DNA from: Enoplolaimus lenunculus
Lineage: Eukaryota > Nematoda > Enoplea > Enoplida > Thoracostomopsidae
Length of the DNA stretch: 64,000 bases
NCBI GenBank assembly: GCA_030248215.1
Contig: JASANG010003067.1
Span: 62,001 to 126,000 of the forward strand
Direction of reading: 5' to 3'
Below the pieces are notes generated by a model. That model was not told the origin of the DNA. It searched no databases and saw only the letters and a list, made by a program, of their open reading frames with translations. Positions 57,703 through 64,000 of the stretch are shown in pieces (position 1 is the first letter of the stretch; each line of letters begins with the position of its first letter). Position numbers and translations under genes: made by a program.

Positions 57703-57978
57703 AGTTACCCGAATAAGAGAGAGGAAAGTTTTAATGCCCACTTATGTTTTGAAAGTACATTCCTACGCATAACCTTGTATTATCGTTCAGTTTTTTGAGA
57801 AAAGACAAATCAACGTTTAATTCCACGGATACTTGCAATACCGGATATATAAGTAACGAAGGGCGGCGACGAAGGGCGAGTTACAAATAAATAACAGTTC
57901 GTAACCGAATAACAGCGGGGTCCCTCTGAAGAGGCCAAATAAATATCAGGCCCCCTCTTATTCGGTTGTTTGCAGTAA
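57703..57978. mobile_element. CCCGAATAAGAG-type MITE
   Basis: actgtagttacccgaataag at the left and ccctcttattcggttg at the right, with shared gtaaccgaataacagcgggg and gaggccaaataaatatcagg. Internally shortened. Confidence 0.7.
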
Positions 57979-58874
57979 CCCCCTCTAGCAAGGTGACCTG
58001 ACTAATGTCCTTCAAGCGACTGAGAAGCCATAAGATTATCTTTCCAGTATTTCATTCTTAAGAAGATTAATAGACTTGGCTTTAGGCTTAAGTGGAGTCT
58101 TAGGCTCATCCTCACCATGCGGTTCACGTTTTAAAATCAACTTATTCACCTGTTATTCCCCTCAACGTGACGTTGGCCGTTTTGTTATAGAAATACTGAA
58201 AAATCAGAAAAAAATTGTCAGAGCTAAGGCTAATTTTCGAGACCTCTCTCCTGTACACCAGCGATGCCTCCAGTGACACAACCACGATTTTCGAACGGTG
58301 ATAGGGCGTCCGCGGTGGCGGATTCAGACATTGACTGTAGAATTACCGGGGTAGATTTACGGATGTGATTTTACAGTTGGTCGCAAAATACAGTGGAAGG
58401 AACCTCCTCGCGACCGAAGTGAGCGAGAAACCAAGTATATTTTTTAAATTTTGCTTTGAAAAAGGGTTCGTTTACTGGCCCATTTACCGAACCTAGAAAA
58501 GTTTTTCGCGAGTATCGAAGCGATCGGAAAACTAAACGTATTTTTTGCATGTATAGTAGTTAATTCCAGTGCAAAATGCTACTTTGTGCCTTTATGGTAA
58601 ACCTGTTTAAACAAATATTACTGCAAAACCCATATCCAATAGTAAAAACAGTGGTAAAGCAATAATGAAAAGCTCGCGAGCAAGAAACGGACATCATTTC
58701 CTTGGATTAAACCCGAGTATTGAGATTAAGAATGGCGCATGTGCGGAAGGTTGGATCGTTTCTTTAGATCTTGTACCCGTAATTGAAATAGTATATTCTT
58801 TACTACAGAGGCAACATTTAAAAAGAGCCGCAGGTAACAATTTTTAGGTGCACTAACGCCACACTTATATATAA

Positions 58875-59060
58875 AATGTAAAGATTTATCACAGATTTTT
58901 GTGGTTTGTCAGTTGGCAGGGAACAATGCTGTCGCCTCCTTCCCTCTGTTGCAGCTGTGAGGCACCAATAAGATTCACTGAGGATCCGAACGACCTGTTT
59001 AGGTACGATGTGATCCATTGGGGCCTTTTGTTGTTCATCGAGACCACCGGTGCCGTTTAG
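58875..59060 (+). other. Exon-like open frame, unidentified
   Basis: A 61-codon frame open from a TAA, with an acceptor-like atttatcacag inside and ending at TAG. It reads protein-like: MLSPPSLCCSCEAPIRFTED, then PNDLFRYDVIHWGLLLFIET. I do not recognise it and can find no partner exon. Confidence 0.2.
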
Positions 59061-60824
59061 CAGATGTCTATTATAAAATGTAATCCAATTATTGATCTAA
59101 ACCAACATGTTTTCTGTACTCCTGCAGATTCGACGTTTTTTCGGTATATGAAGGTTTTGAAATGGTCAGAATTTATATCAAATCTCTACGTGTGTGACTA
59201 CAGATATACTGTGTCAAATGGAGTAAGGCCCCCTGAAAGGGCTATGACCCTGCCTAGTCGGTTAGGAGAATGCTAAACCAGGTAGTGATTAAGCAACAAA
59301 TATACCCAAAACCAAAATGCTGCCCCGCAACGAGAAATTTGTAGTAGATATGACAAGAAAATTTGCAGAGGAAGCAAAGAAAATTTTCCAATCATAGAGT
59401 TTTTTAATGCAGTTCAAAAAAATTCTGACCAAAAGCAGCGCTTTTTGTAGAGGGAAGGCGGCGCCCTAAGCCGCACACCGTAATCGGACTTGTCCACTCG
59501 TGGCGCAACAGATCAAAAAATTCCCAATTTCTTGCACAATCAGCATTATGCGGCCGATCCTTAATTAAAAGACTCTAAAAATCCACTTGAATCAATTTTC
59601 AAATTATTATTTAAACGTAAACTCTTAAAAAATATACACAATGGATACGAGTCTAAAATGAGAAAGCTTAAACGCGTGTAGAGGCACCTGTGAGACTTTG
59701 ATTACAGCAAAAAAATCTTAAATCACGCACCCAATATTAATCGTCTATTGAAAAACAATTGGAAATATAAAGTCGTTCTGTTTCCCTCAAAACACACCCC
59801 TACCGTTTTAAAACAAGCGTTTTATAGTTTGCAAATTTTCAAAAATTTCGAATCCCTTTTTTCATATAATTAAATTTTTACCGCAGAATTCTATCGTACA
59901 CAGTTGCGTAAAATTTCCGCAACTCATTTTTCACCTTCGGAAACTTAACTGCAAAGCAAAAAGTATTGTTGATGAAAATTACTTGAAGAGCTTAAAGTCA
60001 CTATCCGGCTGAAGAACAATCGCGTGATAGACAATTTGATTTTTCAGCTACTGAAGTTTCAAAGAAAGGAAAAATAGAATCAAAATTATTGAACAAATTA
60101 ATCAAAGCGCCACCTCTTACTGGGCAATGTTTCTGCTTCGTTCTGACATTATTTTGATTTTTGTCAAAAATTCGTGTTAAATAATATTTCTATATCCGTT
60201 GCAGAAGATTCACGTCCTAAGGAATCGGTAGTTTGGTGAAAAGTTATTGCGGAACGGAAGCCCAAAAGCCTCTATGAAAATTTGCGTGCCAGGCAATAAC
60301 AAATACAGTAAAGTAAAATTTTAGTAACTAATTTTAGCATTTAAGAAAGCTTTGGAAGCTAAGGAAAAAGTAGGTGGAAGAAAAATTATGCAGAACTTAA
60401 TCAGTAACCTCCCTGACAATTATTATTAAATCCTAATTTATTTTTTACAGATTTAGAATGTCTAAAACTTCTGTATTAATAAACGGTTGCCTTTTGAAAA
60501 TGTTTTTATGGTACAGAAAAAGTAGTTGGGAGAATTATTGTTGCCAAACTTAGACACGTAATCTTTCTGATGATACATGATTTTACGATGTTTCTTAATA
60601 GTTCGTTTTTGGCAATATTTGGAATTTCATAAACTTCAGAAATATAACTTCTATTTACGAAAATTTATATGCTTAACGTTATAATCTGAAAAATTAGGGA
60701 GCAACTTATATAGACCAGCATTTCTGGAATTTACATGTGTGTAAACTTTCTTAATTTGGCGCTCGTAAGGTAACATGGGCGAATTGGTGCATGGCAGCGG
60801 ACAGGCATTTGCAAGAAAAATGGC

Positions 60825-60995
60825 CAATGTATAGAACAGGGCCGTTACAGTAGTATTTAACGTATTCCTAAACCTAAACCTAAACCTAAACCTTAAGCGT
60901 AAGAAAGAGCTTATACCGAAGTCTAAGCAAAAAATTAGTCTAAAGCTTAAGCTTTGCAGTTCCACAGAAAATCGTTCCACCCCTGACCTTAACAC
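60825..60995. mobile_element. TTAGGC-type MITE with telomere-like run
   Basis: ggccaatgtatagaacaggg at the left, (cctaaa)4 at about 60868-60895, gtctaaagcttaagctttgc and tcgttccacccctgacctt at the right. Near full length. Confidence 0.7.
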
Positions 60996-60999
60996 TTGT

Positions 61000-63900
61000 C
61001 GATAAAATTCTGTAACTTGAACGTAGGCTAAATTTTTTTACAAACATACACCAATGACCGACGTATATCCGGCTCCGGTTTAATATCTGGTAACAGACCG
61101 ATATTTATATACGGTTACCGTACCCGGAATAAACTTACTGGGTACCGAACTTTTATGATTGTTTGATGAATATCATTAAACAGACTTATAACGGTAGGAC
61201 GACGACAAATTACAGCAAATCTCAGTACGGGTTTTTTGAATGCTAGAAACCCATGACATGGTTTCATTAGTTCCTAAACGACCCTGAATTCTAAAAATTA
61301 GAATAGCTAACGCAGAACGCAATGCTGCAGTGAAAAAAGATTCCGAGCTTTTCATTTAGATCAACGTATATCTAATAGGCCTTGTACACCAAAAGGACTG
61401 AGTCAAATGTCTGTTTTCTATAACTTCTTACTGGAAACACTATAAAATGCCAATTTCTTTACTGATTTGACTAACGGGGACCCGAGATTGGCCTTTGAGG
61501 CCAATAACTTGTTTACTTAGCGTATACGTCTAGAGTAAAATTCCTAAATTATAGCAGATTTTATATGCAAAATTAAATAATAGCGTACTTTCGTTTTGCA
61601 CTGACTACGTTTACGTTCAAAGCTTGAATCCGGTCTCGTTCTAAGTTCGAAATCTTTCAAGTCACTGAGTTCAACAAACGCTATTATACAATGAAACGGT
61701 TTCCGCTCTTTGAGCATGGTAGCTTACCAGAAACAAGGATACAAATCAAAGCCAAAATTAGCGTGCACCGACAAATTCAAGTGATAAGATTACGAGTTAA
61801 TGAAGCAATAGAAAGAATTGTTTTGCGTATCAGCTATATTAATGAAATTCATTGTAGCTCACGTATGATTCACTATGACTTGTGTTCTAAAACTAACTTT
61901 CTCTGATCCGGTTGCACGGTACATGGAGGATCAGCAAAGTACCAGCGAATCCAAGAGACTTTCTCTATATGAATTGCAAAAAAGAGCTTAACTGTATGCG
62001 ACCTAGTCAAATCCTAAATTTCTTCGAATTCTTCGAATTTCGTGACATAATTTAAAGATATAATCTGTATTATTCAAGCTGGAACGCCCCACATACGTAT
62101 TTAATGCAACTTTTCAGCATTACTTTGTCTACAACATTTTCTAAAAAAGCATGCAGGTTGTTGTGGGTTCGCTAAATTTTTCAATTGCGCAAAGCCGGCT
62201 GACTAAATTGAATTATTAAAAAATAGAAAAGTTTATGCCGTCTTAAAACTCATGAAGCCATCGTTGCTTATATTCGCGATTAGAATAATCTTACAATCGC
62301 TTCCGCGGACTTCTAGCTTGTAATTCGAAATACTATAAAACACTAAAGCACTATTTTTAATAATCATTGCTTAGAAAAAGCTTGCAAGTTGTTCAATAAT
62401 GTAGATTCGAAAAATCGATGTGTATCAGATCGTTTTCTATGTCTCTAAAGTTAAAGCACACTGTCCATAGAGCTTAAAGAAGTCAGGGAGCGGGTTATGC
62501 GGTCAAACCGTCTGTTTTATTTAATAGTTTTAGGAAGTATAAAACTTTTTAAGTTGTAACATCAGAAGCTTTTCTTTTAAGTGTTGCTACTCCTTTGTAT
62601 CTATTAAAGACCTGTAAGTTTCATATTTCAGACTCTTACGATAGCCATAACAGAGTTGCACGCTACCCGCGGGTACCCGCGGCTAACGCGGATACGGTAA
62701 AAAAGTTTGACGCGGGTATACCCGCGGGTAAAGAATTTCAAAGCACCAGCATAAATTTGTGATTCTTTACCCGCTTAAAATTTTCATAAAAACAACAAAC
62801 AGCAGTTCAAAGTATATACCTAGCTTGTATGCCTTGCAAATAAAGCAGGTTGCCAAGATTATGGTTCTGCCAGAATTAGGCCCATGCACGCGGGAATATT
62901 TTTCACATATGTTTTAACAGAAAGTTATATAAAGTATCCTTTATCATATGGTTAGAGACATTCTTCGCTGTTCCCAGTGGTTATATATTTTTGGCATGGA
63001 ACAATATGTTCACAGGTTTTCTGAATGAAACCGTAAGATAAATTACGGCGAAATTATAAAGAAATCAATGGTTTCGCACTTACAAGAACGTTTTGATTCA
63101 CTGATCAGGATCACACATCGGCAAATAACCTAGTTTTACCGGTTATATCTGTAATGTGCAGTATTATCCGGTGTTATATTTTTTACTCTACGGTTTGTTT
63201 TCAAAGTTACCAATAAACAGTTATTTGTAAAGTATAAATCGGTGTTTAACATCTATACACAGTGAAATTACACAATTGTATTGGACACAGAACAAAAAAT
63301 AATGGCGGGTAAAAAACCTTTACCAACTTACACCTCTAAAAGCCATAGCAGAATTGGGGTGGTGAGCATATTTTTTGACTTACAAAAATGATAAGGCAAC
63401 TGGGGGCAGATAATGAATCTAGAAATCGAAAACAAAAACAATTTCTAAGATACACATTTTAATGGTTGTAAAAAAGTTTATGAACCCAGGAGGTGAAGAC
63501 GTCTGTAGGTTGTGACGGGCTCAGAAAGCATAAAAAAGAAGACCGAACGATATTTCACATTGAAAAAACCTCGTTAAAAATTGAACCAAAACTCAAACGG
63601 TTTGAGGGCCTGAGCGTGGGTAGGGTCCCTTGAATGCGCCAGTATCTGTAGTGTAAGCGTTATTTGTATTCGTCCGAGATGAAAAAATTAAAGGGATATA
63701 CGCACGAAACCTGGGTCTTTTCCATTATCCTCCCCCAGCCCGCATTTGCCCAAAAATTGTTGGATTTTGAAATTATTTGCATATTTTTGAGCTTCACATA
63801 ACCTCCCCTGATCATATTGCAAGCCTAAATTTGAATTTTTGAACAACTCGATTTTTTATGGTTCCAAGGTCCGGCCCTTCGGATCCAAAGTTTTCTGTCA

Positions 63901-64000
63901 AACAGTTTGACAAATTTTATACCATTCAACTCGCTTGCAGAGCTGAGTGGAGTGGCATTAATTTTTCTAGAATCAGACGTTTAGCTACACAGTTATGGTA
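61000..64000. other. Intergenic, no gene seen
   Basis: It has ccggtt-rich words (61060-61140), a repeat ctggaacgccccacatacgt (62080) that recurs inverted at 11795, and an acccgcgggt block (62660-62745). Open frames are short and unconvincing. Confidence 0.5.

Noticed and set aside
1-64000. Retroviral, LTR or Polinton-type elements and CRISPR arrays
   Set aside because: No reverse transcriptase, integrase, capsid, envelope or packaging frames and no paired LTRs were seen. The tandem repeats lack spacer architecture and the genome is eukaryotic.

Overview
The window is AT-rich nuclear DNA from an invertebrate animal. The evidence is spliced genes with short exons and GT..AG introns, metazoan-only protein modules (MANSC, fibronectin type III), tRNA-derived SINEs and a dense load of short non-autonomous DNA transposons. 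A small transposon family carries TTAGGC-like runs. TTAGGC is the nematode telomere unit, so a nematode or relative is possible but not shown. I see no reverse transcriptase, transposase, capsid or envelope gene, no CRISPR array and no prokaryotic operon.

Three protein-coding genes can be rebuilt exon by exon with consistent splice phases. (1) VPS45 lies on the minus strand at 8722-17518: 13 coding exons, about 578 residues, complete from start to stop. It is the SM protein for endosomal/TGN SNARE fusion. (2) A single-pass membrane protein with a MANSC domain lies on the plus strand at 23860-30277: 7 coding exons, about 514 residues, with signal peptide, MANSC, a long acidic lysine-rich stalk, a TM segment and a 17-residue tail. 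(3) A large single-pass receptor lies on the minus strand at 34274-54781: 18 coding exons, about 1641 residues. It has a signal peptide, four FN3 domains, an 827-codon exon that is almost all disordered, two further FN3 domains, a TM segment and a cysteine-rich tail. Its membrane-proximal FN3 pair resembles those of receptor tyrosine phosphatases, yet no phosphatase domain is present.

Layout: 1-8.7 kb is intergenic, with a foldback-type element (about 2971-5886) whose inverted arms contain a 46-bp minisatellite, a tRNA-SINE and TTAGGC-type MITEs. 8.7-17.5 kb is VPS45, with a hAT-type MITE in an intron. 17.5-23.9 kb is intergenic repeats. 23.9-30.3 kb is the MANSC gene. 30.4-31.9 kb is five copies of a 203-bp tandem repeat abutting a MITE. 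34.3-54.8 kb is the FN3 receptor, whose introns hold SINE and MITE copies. 54.8-64 kb is intergenic with MITEs and only weak exon-like frames.

The three genes do not form an obvious pathway. Two encode cell-surface proteins, converging tail to tail across the 203-bp repeat array, and one encodes a general trafficking factor. Two exon joins are uncertain and are flagged: the donor of MANSC exon 6, and the weak donor after the receptor TM exon.
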